Source: Candidatus Kaiserbacteria bacterium
Lineage (GTDB): Bacteria; Patescibacteriota; Minisyncoccia; Phycocordibacterales; Phycocordibacteraceae
Assembly: GCA_011052355.1 (NCBI GenBank)
Contig: DRJB01000063.1
Span: 1-16,490 of the forward strand
Reading direction: 5' to 3'
Length of the DNA: 16,490 nt
Part shown: piece by piece, positions 6,601-14,573 of the stretch
How positions within the stretch are numbered: position 1 is the first letter of the stretch
Layout of the letters: the number at the start of each line of letters is the position of its first letter
Position numbers and translations under genes: made by a program
The notes under the pieces: model-generated
Told to the model about the DNA's origin: nothing
The model's database searches: none
The model's input: the letters and a program-made list of their open reading frames with translations, nothing else

Positions 6601-6814
6601 TGGATATGGCGCCGCCTATACTCTGCGAGAAATGCTCACCATAAAGTCAGATGATATCCAAGGGCGCTCCGCCGCTTTTGATGCTATTGTGCGGGGCGAA
6701 CCGATTAGTCACGCCGGAACACCTGCGTCTTTTTCGGTACTTATTAATCAAATACGCGGACTCGGTCTTGATATTAAGCCGATTGAAAAACCGTCTAATC
6801 CGGAGATAGAATAA
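3629..6814 (+). CDS. rpoB: DNA-directed RNA polymerase subunit beta
   Basis: This is the catalytic beta subunit of RNA polymerase, 1061 residues, much shorter than the 1342 of E. coli because lineage-specific insertions are missing. The order is normal: N-terminal protrusion and lobe, the rifampicin region with QFMDQ and LSALGPGGLTRERAG (residues about 382-416), DVHPSHYGRLCP, the NYEDAII segment, GDKLAGRHGNKGVISR and PSRMNLGQ, and the C-terminal clamp with GGKAQNGGQRFGEMEVWAL. Using D388 as E. coli D516, the residue at position 526 is Asn398 instead of His, 529 is Thr401 instead of Arg, and 562 is His434 instead of Glu. The start at 3629 gives a normal N-terminus; no ribosome binding site is visible. 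Stop and rpoC start are 12 bases apart. Unlike in most bacteria, ribosomal protein genes rplJ/rplL are not upstream. Confidence 0.99.
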   Translation: MSTQKLPQKTFGAYHPAKIALPDLVAHQRDSFAWFLKQGIKDLLKEFSPISDYSGKRFELYFEDFEISDPRHDELFAHENLRTYEIQIKVSVRLVNKTLGTEKTQDIFLTSIPMMTSHGSFIVSGVERVIVPQLARSFGAFFLSEISKGHTCFGAKIIPLRGVWIEMESDVDGALYVKIDQKKKFPVTQLLSVFGGGLRNEILALFKGDETAIAALQKTLEYDTATSMNEIYIDIHKKLRDGDLTTPENAKTHIQTLFSPERYDLSRVGRYRLNQRFDLPVDNKHLSNHSLSLDDLVRIVSEIARLNADPAGKSDDIDHLGFRRVRFVGELLQSRIRVGMSRMKRNIQDRMSTIESETTLPITLINPRPLQAAVREFFTANQLAQFMDQQNILSELENMRTLSALGPGGLTRERAGFEVRDVHPSHYGRLCPIHTPEGQNIGLILHLALHARTNEFGVIETPYVRVVKGKVTDDVIYLNALEEAKEIITHSATLLDNKGNIKDDVVEARSEGNSAFAKREDVTFMDASPYQMFSVAPSLIPFVNNDDAARALMGSNMQKQATPCLIPEAPLVATGIEEHAARSTGRLVIAQESGEVIYVDARTITIAPSKSGEPHTYRLQGLTKNNQNSAFAQRPSVRMGDRVKKDDVIADVTSSEHGQLALGQNVRVGFMSWFGANYEDAIIISERLVEDSKFTTIHIEYFECIVRDTQLGAEVTTHDIPNVGELRLKNLDEEGVVRIGAEVRPGDILVGKVTPKGETQLTPEERLLRSIFGDKAKDVKDSSLRMSGGKRGRVINVRVFSRENGDQLESGILKKIVVTVAQARNVAVGDKLAGRHGNKGVISRVLPVEDMPYDEEGNPLDVILTPLGIPSRMNLGQILEMHLGLSAHTLNYQAVVPPFSGATVSEIGDELELAGFPRTGKIPLFDGKTGEKFAQPISVGYMYILKLHHMVEDKIHMRSIGPYSLITQQPLGGKAQNGGQRFGEMEVWALLGYGAAYTLREMLTIKSDDIQGRSAAFDAIVRGEPISHAGTPASFSVLINQIRGLGLDIKPIEKPSNPEIE

Positions 6815-6826
6815 TCATATTATATT

Positions 6827-9800
6827 ATGGCAACATCATTTTTTTCAAAACGAAAACCGACACGAGAGCGTCCGCAATGGAACGCGTTGCTCCTCACACT
6901 CGCCTCACCGGAGCGTATTCTTGAGTGGTCATCGGGCGAAGTAACAAAACCGGAAACAATAAATTATAGAACGCAGCGTTCTGAAAAACATGGGCTGTTT
7001 GATGAAAAGATATTCGGTCCGGAAAAAGACTATGAATGTTACTGCGGTAAATACAGAGGTATTCGGTATAAAGGCATCGTGTGTGACAAATGTGGTGTTG
7101 AAATAACACGTTCCGTAGTGCGCAGAGAGCGTATGGGACACATTGAATTAGTCACACCGATTTCTCACATTTGGTTTTTGCGCAATGTGCCAAGCAGAAT
7201 GGCATTGATACTTGGCATCCCAAGAGCTGATCTTGAAAAAGTTATCTATTTCGCCGGCTATATCATCACCAAGGTGTCAGAAGATACAAAAAAACGCTTG
7301 CTGAAAGAGCTTGATTCCGAATACAAGACAAAATATCAAGAAGCGAAAACAGACGCCGCGCGTGATTCTTTGAAAGAAAAAATGACAAAAGCGCGCGGAG
7401 AAATTGACGGATTGATTTCCGGGCGTGTTCTTGATGAAATTGAATACCATCGTTTCTCAGTAAAATATTCAACATTGTTTGAAGCGCACATCGGCGCTGA
7501 AGCAATTTACAATATCTTTAAGGAAATTGATTTGAAAAAACTGCAATCTATGTTGGAAGAGCGATATACAAAAGCTCCGTCAGCTGAGCGTGAGAAAATA
7601 GCAAAACGGTTGTTGCTTATCGGTGGAATGATTACGGCAAAGATACGTCCCGAATGGATGTTCTTAACTCGCATTCCGGTTATTCCGCCGGCATTGCGCC
7701 CGATGGTCGCTCTTGACGGTGGCAGGCACGCAACCTCAGATGTTAATGATTTATATCGCCGTGTTATCAATCGCAACAATCGTCTGAAAAAACTTAAAGA
7801 CGTGCACGCACCGGAAGTTATTTTGCGCAATGAGCATCGCATCTTGCAAGAAGCGGTTGATTCATTGATAGATAATTCTATCCGTAAAAGTGGCGCCAAC
7901 GCAGGGGCAATGACACCTTCTCAACGTCGCCCGCTTAAATCACTTGCAGATTATCTGAAAGGCAAGCAAGGATATTTCAGACAAAATCTTTTGGGTAAGC
8001 GTGTGGACTATTCCGGGCGTTCGGTTATCGTGGTTGAGCCTGATTTTGAACTTGATGAGTGTGGTCTTCCAAAACATATGGCGCTTGAACTTTTCCGCCC
8101 GTTTGTTATTGCCGGATTGTTTAAGAGGGAATTGGCATTCAATATTCGCGGTGCGGGACGTCTTATTGAAGATGGCGCGGTGGAAGTATGGGAAATTCTT
8201 GAAGAAGTTATTCAAGGTAAATATGTACTTCTCAACCGAGCTCCAACTCTCCACCGACAAGGTATTCAGGCGTTTCGCCCACGGCTCATTGAGGGCGATG
8301 CCATCCGTCTGCATCCTTTGGTATGTCCGGCATTCAACGCGGACTTTGACGGAGACCAAATGGCGGTACATGTACCACTTTCTCAAGAAGGACAATGGGA
8401 AGCAAAGCATATTATGAGCGCAAATGAAAATATTCTTAAGCCCGGAAGCGGTACACCGGTTATCGCGACTTCACACGATATCGCACTCGGTACCTATTGG
8501 CTTACCAAAGAAATAAAAGGAGCTCGCGGAGAGGGAAGTTACTTTACTTCGCCTAACGCGGCGGTGCTTGCATATGATTACGGTACGATTGACATTCATG
8601 CGTCAATACACGTTCTTCCGGCATCAGACAAGGAGAGATACGCACAGTTTAATGATAATATGTTTGAGACAACAGTCGGCAAAATTTTGTTTAATACCGT
8701 TTTGCCATCGGATTATCCCTATGTTAATTCTGCGGTTACCAAAAAGGTTCTCGGAAACATTATAAACGATAGCATTGAGCGTTATGGTTTGGGGAAGATA
8801 CCATCTATTGCAAACAACATCAAACACTTCGGATTTGAGTATGCGACACGCGCCGGTATTACGTGGTCGCTCAGCGATATATCCGTACCAAAGAAAAAAG
8901 ATGCCGTTATCGCCACCGCGCGCGAAAAAATATCGCGTGCTGAAGAAGATTATAAAAATGGACTACTTGGAAAAGATGAGAAGTATCGTATGGATATTGA
9001 AATATGGCACGATGCCAAGCAAGAAGTTGAGAAGTTGGTTGCAGATACTCTTGAGCCGGAAAGCTCTGTGCACGACATCATCACCTCCGGCGCACGTGGC
9101 TCTATGGGAAACCTTACGCAGATGGTCGGCATGAAAGGACTTATTCAGAGTACCTCGGGGAAAATTATTGAAGTGCCTATTATTTCCTCAATGATGGAAG
9201 GGCTTAACCCAATTGAGTATTTCATGTCTACGCATGGATCGCGAAAAGGACTTACCGACACGGCTCTTGGCACCGCGCGCGCCGGGTATCTTACCAGACG
9301 CTTGTTTGATGTTGCGCAAGATTCCATTATCACCACTGCAGACTGTGGCACGCATAAGGGCGTTTCAATCAGTAGAACATCGGAATCCGGAGTGCAGGTT
9401 GACTTTGCAAATGTGTTGCGCGGAAGAACGCTCTCCTCTAATGCGGTAACCAAAGAGGGTAAAGTACTTATTAAAAAAGGAATATATTTAACAAAAGAGC
9501 TTGCCATTAAAATTGCAACATCGGATATTGATATGGTTATGGTTCGTTCCGCACTTTTCTGTGATAATCATTTTGGTGTGTGCCAGGTATGTTACGGTAT
9601 GGATCTTGCCTCGCTTGAACTGGTTGAACAAGGAACCGCGGTCGGGACGATTGCCGCCCAAGCAATCGGAGAGCCGGGCACGCAGCTTACCATGCGCACG
9701 TTCCATGCCGGTGGCGCCGCGAGTGTCGGCGGTGATATTACTCAAGGACTTCCGCGTGTTGAAGAGATATTTGAAAAACGCACACCAAAAAATCCTGCGA

Positions 9801-10576
9801 TTGTATCAAAGACCGATGGTGTTGTCACTTCAATTGAAAACAATGACGGTGTGAGAATTATTTTGGTTACGCCACCTGCCGGACAAGGAAAGAAGGATGG
9901 GTCGCCTATGGCATATCCGATTATATATCCTCGTCAACCAATTATAGAAGTCGGTGCATCTGTAAAGAAGGGACAACTGTTAACTGATGGCTCCGCGAGT
10001 CTGGACGAGCTTTTCACGTACGCGGGAAAAGAGGTGACACAGGAATATATGATTGTTGAAGTTAGTAAAATATATGAATTGCAGGGAGCAAAAGTTTCGC
10101 GAAAGCATATTGAAGTGGTGATGCGCCAAATGTTTTCGCGCGTGCGTATTGTAGAGAGCGGGGACTCAGAATTTTCAATGGGAGATGTTATTGACGAGTG
10201 GAGATTTGCAATTTCTGTTGTTCAAGAGAATGAAAAAGGTACCCTTCCTCCAAAAGCAAAAGCAATTATTCTTGGAATTAAAGAGTCCGCACTATCGCGA
10301 CAGAGTTTCTTGTCCGCGGCATCTTTTGAGCAAACAACAAAAGTGCTCATCACGGCGGCACTTAAAGGGAATATAGACACATTGCGCGGTCTCAAGGAAA
10401 ATGTGATTCTTGGTCGTATCATTCCGGCAGGCACAGGGTTTGCCGGAAGTAAAAAACAAATTGCCATAGCAAAGATGCAGGCGCAACAATTGGAATTGCA
10501 AGAAGAAAAGGAAGCACAAAGAGAACGAGATGTCGCCGCAGCGCAGGCCGCACTTGATGAAGTGTCCGCGGCATAA
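6827..10576 (+). CDS. rpoC: DNA-directed RNA polymerase subunit beta'
   Basis: This is the second catalytic subunit of RNA polymerase, 1249 residues. The N-terminal zinc site is complete (Cys71, Cys73, Cys86, Cys89). The clamp and lid region follow, then RAPTLHRQGIQAF and the active-site loop NADFDGDQ with the three magnesium-binding aspartates at 506, 508 and 510. The bridge helix and trigger loop are seen in GARGSMGNLTQMVGMKGL and in GSRKGLTDTALGTARAGYLT. The second zinc site is Cys840, Cys912, Cys919 and Cys922. The end GRIIPAGTGF is typical, followed by a Gln/Glu/Ala-rich coiled-coil-like tail of about 40 residues. The gene starts 12 bases after rpoB without a ribosome binding site and ends 11 bases before dnaG, so all three are probably co-transcribed. 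Confidence 0.99.
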   Translation: MATSFFSKRKPTRERPQWNALLLTLASPERILEWSSGEVTKPETINYRTQRSEKHGLFDEKIFGPEKDYECYCGKYRGIRYKGIVCDKCGVEITRSVVRRERMGHIELVTPISHIWFLRNVPSRMALILGIPRADLEKVIYFAGYIITKVSEDTKKRLLKELDSEYKTKYQEAKTDAARDSLKEKMTKARGEIDGLISGRVLDEIEYHRFSVKYSTLFEAHIGAEAIYNIFKEIDLKKLQSMLEERYTKAPSAEREKIAKRLLLIGGMITAKIRPEWMFLTRIPVIPPALRPMVALDGGRHATSDVNDLYRRVINRNNRLKKLKDVHAPEVILRNEHRILQEAVDSLIDNSIRKSGANAGAMTPSQRRPLKSLADYLKGKQGYFRQNLLGKRVDYSGRSVIVVEPDFELDECGLPKHMALELFRPFVIAGLFKRELAFNIRGAGRLIEDGAVEVWEILEEVIQGKYVLLNRAPTLHRQGIQAFRPRLIEGDAIRLHPLVCPAFNADFDGDQMAVHVPLSQEGQWEAKHIMSANENILKPGSGTPVIATSHDIALGTYWLTKEIKGARGEGSYFTSPNAAVLAYDYGTIDIHASIHVLPASDKERYAQFNDNMFETTVGKILFNTVLPSDYPYVNSAVTKKVLGNIINDSIERYGLGKIPSIANNIKHFGFEYATRAGITWSLSDISVPKKKDAVIATAREKISRAEEDYKNGLLGKDEKYRMDIEIWHDAKQEVEKLVADTLEPESSVHDIITSGARGSMGNLTQMVGMKGLIQSTSGKIIEVPIISSMMEGLNPIEYFMSTHGSRKGLTDTALGTARAGYLTRRLFDVAQDSIITTADCGTHKGVSISRTSESGVQVDFANVLRGRTLSSNAVTKEGKVLIKKGIYLTKELAIKIATSDIDMVMVRSALFCDNHFGVCQVCYGMDLASLELVEQGTAVGTIAAQAIGEPGTQLTMRTFHAGGAASVGGDITQGLPRVEEIFEKRTPKNPAIVSKTDGVVTSIENNDGVRIILVTPPAGQGKKDGSPMAYPIIYPRQPIIEVGASVKKGQLLTDGSASLDELFTYAGKEVTQEYMIVEVSKIYELQGAKVSRKHIEVVMRQMFSRVRIVESGDSEFSMGDVIDEWRFAISVVQENEKGTLPPKAKAIILGIKESALSRQSFLSAASFEQTTKVLITAALKGNIDTLRGLKENVILGRIIPAGTGFAGSKKQIAIAKMQAQQLELQEEKEAQRERDVAAAQAALDEVSAA

Positions 10577-10587
10577 TTAACATACCT

Positions 10588-12279
10588 ATGCCGAACCGAG
10601 ACACGGTTCAAGAAATAAAAGAAAAACTTTCCGTTCTTGACGTGGTGCAACCATATGTCAAGATGATGCGTTCCGGAAAGTATTGGAAAGGACATTCACC
10701 GTTTAACAAAGAAAAGACTCCGTCTTTTTTTGTGTCTCCGGACAGAGGCACCTACTATTGTTTTTCATCCGGACAAGGTGGTGATATGTTTACGTTCATT
10801 GAGAAAATGGAGGGGGTTGATTTCAGAGGTGCGCTTAAAATACTTGCCGACAAGGCGGGGGTGAGTATTCAAGCATATGATGGAGGAATTGACCATTCAT
10901 TTACGGAGCGTTTGCGTGATGCGCATGCGCGTGCCGGACAATTCTTTGTGCGAACATTCACAAAAGAAACACCCGCGTGGAAATATGCTCTATCGCGTGG
11001 GCTTTCGGAAGAGACTATCAGTGCGTGGGGTATCGGATATGCTCCGGACCAATGGAGAGCGCTTCTTGAGGAGCTTACAACAGCCGGATTTTCGCAAAAG
11101 GAATTGTTACAAAGCGGACTTGTAAAAGAGGCGGACGGAAAGCCGGGTACATTCTATGATAGGTTTCGCAATCGGTTGGTTTTTCCAATCAGGGATTCTG
11201 CCGGAAGGACGGTTGGATTTATCGGGCGCGCACTTTCCGAGAGTGAGCCGGCAAAATATCTGAACTCTCCGGAAACGGAACTATTCAAAAAATCTGAAGT
11301 GTTGTTTGGCATTGATAAGGCAAAAGATTCAATACGTACACGCGGATACGTACTGCTTGTTGAGGGGCAAATGGATGTGGTGCATTGTCATCAAGCGGGT
11401 TTTACCAATGCGATTGCAATTTCAGGTACCGCGCTGTCTTCCGCACACATAACGCTCATGAAGCGGTACGCGGACAATGTGGTGTTTATGTTAGATTCAG
11501 ATCGTGCGGGCTTGGCGGCAACAGCGCGCGCGGCAAAGCTTGCACTCTCTTCCGGTATGCATGTGAAAGCGGTCGCACTTCCCGAGGGGAAAGATCCCGC
11601 GGATATTCTCTCTCAAGATACTCATGATTTTCCAAAACATCTCTCTGAAGCGCAAAGTATCGTTGAGTTTTTCCTTTCAACTATTTTGCGCAATGAACAA
11701 AACAGACATAAGCAAATACTTGCCACTGAGACAATTGTCATACCGTTGTTGTCTGCGATTGAAAGTCCGCTTGAGAGAGATCATTTTATCGGCGTGGTCG
11801 CCAATGGGCTTGGAATTTCATTGGACGCTGTTCGTAAATCGCTTTCCAATCGTGCTACGGTTGCAAAAGGTATGGATGGAGTACGCACAAGTCAAATGGA
11901 AGAAAAAGTTTTTGAGGGTGCGCCACTTTCTCCGGTTTTGGCTCGTGCGGAAGCGCTTTGTGCCACTGTATTGAATTATCCCGATTCCGCTCTTTCCAAG
12001 CGCATAAAAGATGAATACCTGCGCATAATGAACGAGCCACTTGGTGATACGGTATCGCATCACGCATTGTTTGAGGTGGGTATTGCGCTTGGTGAACAAC
12101 CGTCCCCTGACGCTTGTGATGATCTTATTCGTTCGTTTGAGCGTAGTGTGCTTGAAGAACAGTATGAAGATGCGCTTGCACAATTGCGTATCGCGCAAGC
12201 GCAAGGGGATCTGGATGCACAAAAAAAAGCAGAAGTAATTTGTTCACAATTATTAAAGCGTATCGCCACATGCACGTAA
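10588..12279 (+). CDS. dnaG: DNA primase with degenerate zinc-binding domain
   Basis: This is the bacterial-type primase that makes RNA primers for replication, 563 residues. The N-terminal CHC2-type domain (about 1-95) is recognisable by EKTPSF and GGDMFTF. Three of the four zinc ligands are changed: E. coli Cys40, His43, Cys61 and Cys64 correspond here to Ser37, Asn40, Cys58 and Ser61. The RNA polymerase domain is intact: the basic stretch YDRFRNRLVFPIRDSAGR (about 190-207), Toprim VEGQMDVV with Glu259, DSDRAG with Asp303 and Asp305, and LPEGKDPADI. A helical C-terminal region of about 200 residues should bind the replicative helicase. The ATG at 10588 follows rpoC by 11 bases. dnaG before rpoD is the classic macromolecular synthesis arrangement, but the usual rpsU is absent here. 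Confidence 0.97.
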   Translation: MPNRDTVQEIKEKLSVLDVVQPYVKMMRSGKYWKGHSPFNKEKTPSFFVSPDRGTYYCFSSGQGGDMFTFIEKMEGVDFRGALKILADKAGVSIQAYDGGIDHSFTERLRDAHARAGQFFVRTFTKETPAWKYALSRGLSEETISAWGIGYAPDQWRALLEELTTAGFSQKELLQSGLVKEADGKPGTFYDRFRNRLVFPIRDSAGRTVGFIGRALSESEPAKYLNSPETELFKKSEVLFGIDKAKDSIRTRGYVLLVEGQMDVVHCHQAGFTNAIAISGTALSSAHITLMKRYADNVVFMLDSDRAGLAATARAAKLALSSGMHVKAVALPEGKDPADILSQDTHDFPKHLSEAQSIVEFFLSTILRNEQNRHKQILATETIVIPLLSAIESPLERDHFIGVVANGLGISLDAVRKSLSNRATVAKGMDGVRTSQMEEKVFEGAPLSPVLARAEALCATVLNYPDSALSKRIKDEYLRIMNEPLGDTVSHHALFEVGIALGEQPSPDACDDLIRSFERSVLEEQYEDALAQLRIAQAQGDLDAQKKAEVICSQLLKRIATCT

Positions 12280-12298
12280 ATGTGCATAATAAGCGATA
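12261..12298 (+). other. Nested hairpin across the dnaG stop codon
   Basis: TATCGC (12261-12266) pairs with GCGATA (12293-12298), enclosing ATGCAC (12270-12275) with GTGCAT (12282-12287). The stop codon of dnaG lies inside. No T-run follows, so this may be an mRNA processing or stability element between dnaG and the sigma gene and not a terminator. Confidence 0.35.
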
Positions 12299-12365
12299 GA
12301 TAAGGTGCTATTATAAGTCAATGCACAGTGAAATCAATATGTAGTATTCATCATTCATTTTAATT

Positions 12366-13733
12366 ATGACAATTTCCAATACTAAGAAAAAAAAGACCCG
12401 TGTTTCCGTCAATAAAAGGAAGACGGTCGGTGTGCCTGCACGCAGAGTGAAAAAAGCGACTACTTTAACAAAAAAGAAAAAAGCAATCCACAAAAAAACC
12501 ACTGCGAGAAAATCATCGGTACGTAGAAGTGCTACGGTTGTGAAATCTGCAAAGACAAAAAAAAGAGGGCTAAAGAAAGTGCCTACGCGTTCAAAGACCC
12601 GTACCCCCTCGCGCGCCAAGGCGCGCGAGGGGGTACGTCCCCGCTCAAAATCCACAATGTCTTCGCACACACAGCGATTGGAACACGCAGACATACTGCT
12701 TCGCAAAGGAAGGACGCGCGGGTACATAACCTACAATGAAATTCTGCAAGAATTTCCACATATTGAAAATAATGTGTCGTTTCTTGAAGAGTTATACGAA
12801 CGACTTTCCAGTGCCGGTGTTGATGTGCTTGAGGGTGGCATGCTTGAAGACAGCGCTGATGCCTATCTGGCAACACGAAATATAAAATATCGCGAATCAA
12901 GCTCATACGATTCCATACAAATTTATTTGCGCGATATCGGTCAATATCCATTACTTACGGCTTCCGAAGAAAGAGAATTGGCAAAACGCATTGACGCAGA
13001 TGACGATGAAGCGCGAAACATTCTGGCGCGCAGTAACTTGCGCTTGGTTGTATCCATCGCTAAAAAATATGTCGGGCGCTCGCCGGATTTAACCCTCCTA
13101 GATCTTATCCAAGAAGGAAATCTCGGACTTTTCAAGGCGGTTGATAAATTTGACTGGCAAAAAGGGTATAAGTTTTCAACGTATGCCACATGGTGGATTC
13201 GTCAGGCAATCACAAGAGCTCTTGCCGACCAATCGCGTACCATTCGTATTCCGGTGCACATGGTAGAAACCATCGCCAAGTATAAACAAATATCACGACG
13301 TTTGTCGCAGGCGCTCGGGCGTGACCCGCAACCGGAAGAAATTGCGGTTGAGATGGGTGTTGAGCCGGAGAAAATATATCAAATAGAGAAAATAAATAAA
13401 GATACTCTCTCTCTTGAAAATCCTGTCGGTGACGGAAGTGATGAGCGCTCCACACTTGGCGATTTCATCGCGGATGAAAATTTGCCATCGCCCATACAAG
13501 AATCTTCCGAACGTATTCTTGCTTTGCAGATACGGGAAATATTGAGTGATTTATCTCCCAAAGAACGCAGAATTCTTGAGTTGCGTCATGGGCTGGTAGA
13601 CCGAACCTATCACACCCTTGAGGAAGTTGGAAAAGAATTTGGTGTTACTCGCGAGCGCATACGACAAGTTGAGGCGAAAGCGCTTGAAAAAATTCGTATG
13701 CATGATAAAGCGCGTCATTTGAAAAATTATTAA
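12366..13733 (+). CDS. rpoD: Primary RNA polymerase sigma factor (sigma70/SigA)
   Basis: This is the housekeeping sigma factor, 455 residues, which directs core polymerase to promoters like those marked in this window. Residues 1-96 are an extremely basic tail with 38 Lys/Arg and a single acidic residue. Region 1.1 follows (about 101-157, GYITYNEILQEFP). Region 1.2 starts at SYDSIQIYLRDIGQYPLL (180). Region 2 holds SNLRLVVSIAKKYVGR, LDLIQEGNLGLFKAVDKFD and the -10-binding FSTYATWWIRQAITRAL (270-286). Region 3 is about 290-370. Region 4 has the helix-turn-helix TLEEVGKEFGVTRERIRQVE (417-436). The gene lies 86 bases after dnaG; I see no convincing promoter in that gap, so it is probably read from the rpoB transcript. 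A perfect palindrome (12600-12637) sits inside the tail-coding part. Confidence 0.98.
   Translation: MTISNTKKKKTRVSVNKRKTVGVPARRVKKATTLTKKKKAIHKKTTARKSSVRRSATVVKSAKTKKRGLKKVPTRSKTRTPSRAKAREGVRPRSKSTMSSHTQRLEHADILLRKGRTRGYITYNEILQEFPHIENNVSFLEELYERLSSAGVDVLEGGMLEDSADAYLATRNIKYRESSSYDSIQIYLRDIGQYPLLTASEERELAKRIDADDDEARNILARSNLRLVVSIAKKYVGRSPDLTLLDLIQEGNLGLFKAVDKFDWQKGYKFSTYATWWIRQAITRALADQSRTIRIPVHMVETIAKYKQISRRLSQALGRDPQPEEIAVEMGVEPEKIYQIEKINKDTLSLENPVGDGSDERSTLGDFIADENLPSPIQESSERILALQIREILSDLSPKERRILELRHGLVDRTYHTLEEVGKEFGVTRERIRQVEAKALEKIRMHDKARHLKNY
12600..12637. repeat. Perfect 18-bp palindrome inside the sigma factor gene
   Basis: Arms 12600-12617 and 12620-12637 are perfect inverted copies around AA, with a GC-rich core (CTCGCGCGCC/GGCGCGCGAG) flanked by GTACCCC/GGGGTAC. 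It encodes residues 79-91 of the basic tail, around SRAKAREGV, and is far richer in GC than the A-rich lysine codons on both sides. Confidence 0.85.
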
Positions 13734-13747
13734 TTTCGCGGTATAGT
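13719..13747 (+). promoter_or_regulatory. Promoter for the carbonic-anhydrase-like gene
   Basis: TTGAAA (13719-13724) and TATAGT (13742-13747) are 17 bases apart. The -35 box lies within the last codons of the sigma gene. Transcription would start near 13754, about 12 bases before the first ATG, so this gene can be expressed separately from the cluster. Confidence 0.6.
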
Positions 13748-13765
13748 TTTATTGGAATAAAAAAT

Positions 13766-14548
13766 ATGTACAACATGGAGAATGGTGGCATGAATGCAAA
13801 TGAAAAAGAAAATGATGTTGAAGAAGAATGGGACAGAACGACAGAGATAGTGCGAGCGGTTCGCTCGGTTGGTGGGTTTCAAAACTTTGCAAAACAACAT
13901 ACATCGGAGGTTTCCGGTTTTCTCAGTGAGCCGGACCATGTGTGTTGCATAGATGAAAGGATACCTCACGAAGGAGCCATATCCATCGCTGGTTCCGGCA
14001 TCCTGATAAAGGACGACCCTGAAGCACTATCTGTTTTGGTGGATTCTCTTAAAGCAAAAAAAATAAAAAAAGTTTTCATGCATGAAAATTGCGGTGCTGT
14101 TGGGCTATATGCCAACAGCAAAGGCATTTCACTTGAGGATGCCAACAAAGAGGCACTTGAGTGGGCGGAAAAGCTCACAAAGCTTCTTGGTGGGGATGAG
14201 GTGCAAAAAATCCTTCCGGTAGACATCAATTTTCACAATGCGCAGTGCGCGTATGTGATGCTGGAAGATGTCTCTGGAATAGGAAAATCTTTCCCGAGAG
14301 GATTTGAAATTTCTTCATGTGTGTCATTCCCAAAAATGCTGGACCAAGTGAAGGTGTCAATTGATATCGCACTTGGCGGACATGGGTTCGGCACATTGTT
14401 TACGAAAGAAGATCCGTTCACGGTGGTGGCGGTTGCAAAAAATACAGATGAATTGTCCACTGTAAAAAAACACGAGGATCTGGTTCAAATAGTGGGGTGT
14501 TACAATGAACGAGCTGTCATTGACGGCTTTGTTGTCGCACAAAATTAA
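13766..14548 (+). CDS. Beta-carbonic-anhydrase-like zinc protein
   Basis: The 260-residue product carries the metal-site pattern of beta-class carbonic anhydrases: Cys61 with the Asp63/Arg65 dyad in CIDERI, and His106/Cys109 in HENCGA. In the family, Cys, His and Cys bind zinc and Asp-Arg positions the catalytic water. The usual middle residue is Ser (CxDSR); here it is Glu. The Cys-to-His distance of 45 is shorter than the 50-60 seen in well-known members, so the fold around the site is trimmed. The C-terminal half (GGHGFGTLF) does not match motifs I know. The N-terminal 24 residues are acidic and poorly conserved in style; starts at Met1, Met4 and Met9 are all possible. A role in CO2/bicarbonate exchange is plausible but not proved; a related non-enzymatic zinc protein is the alternative. 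Confidence 0.6.
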   Translation: MYNMENGGMNANEKENDVEEEWDRTTEIVRAVRSVGGFQNFAKQHTSEVSGFLSEPDHVCCIDERIPHEGAISIAGSGILIKDDPEALSVLVDSLKAKKIKKVFMHENCGAVGLYANSKGISLEDANKEALEWAEKLTKLLGGDEVQKILPVDINFHNAQCAYVMLEDVSGIGKSFPRGFEISSCVSFPKMLDQVKVSIDIALGGHGFGTLFTKEDPFTVVAVAKNTDELSTVKKHEDLVQIVGCYNERAVIDGFVVAQN

Positions 14549-14573
14549 GTAAACACTAATAAGCAAACTTAAA

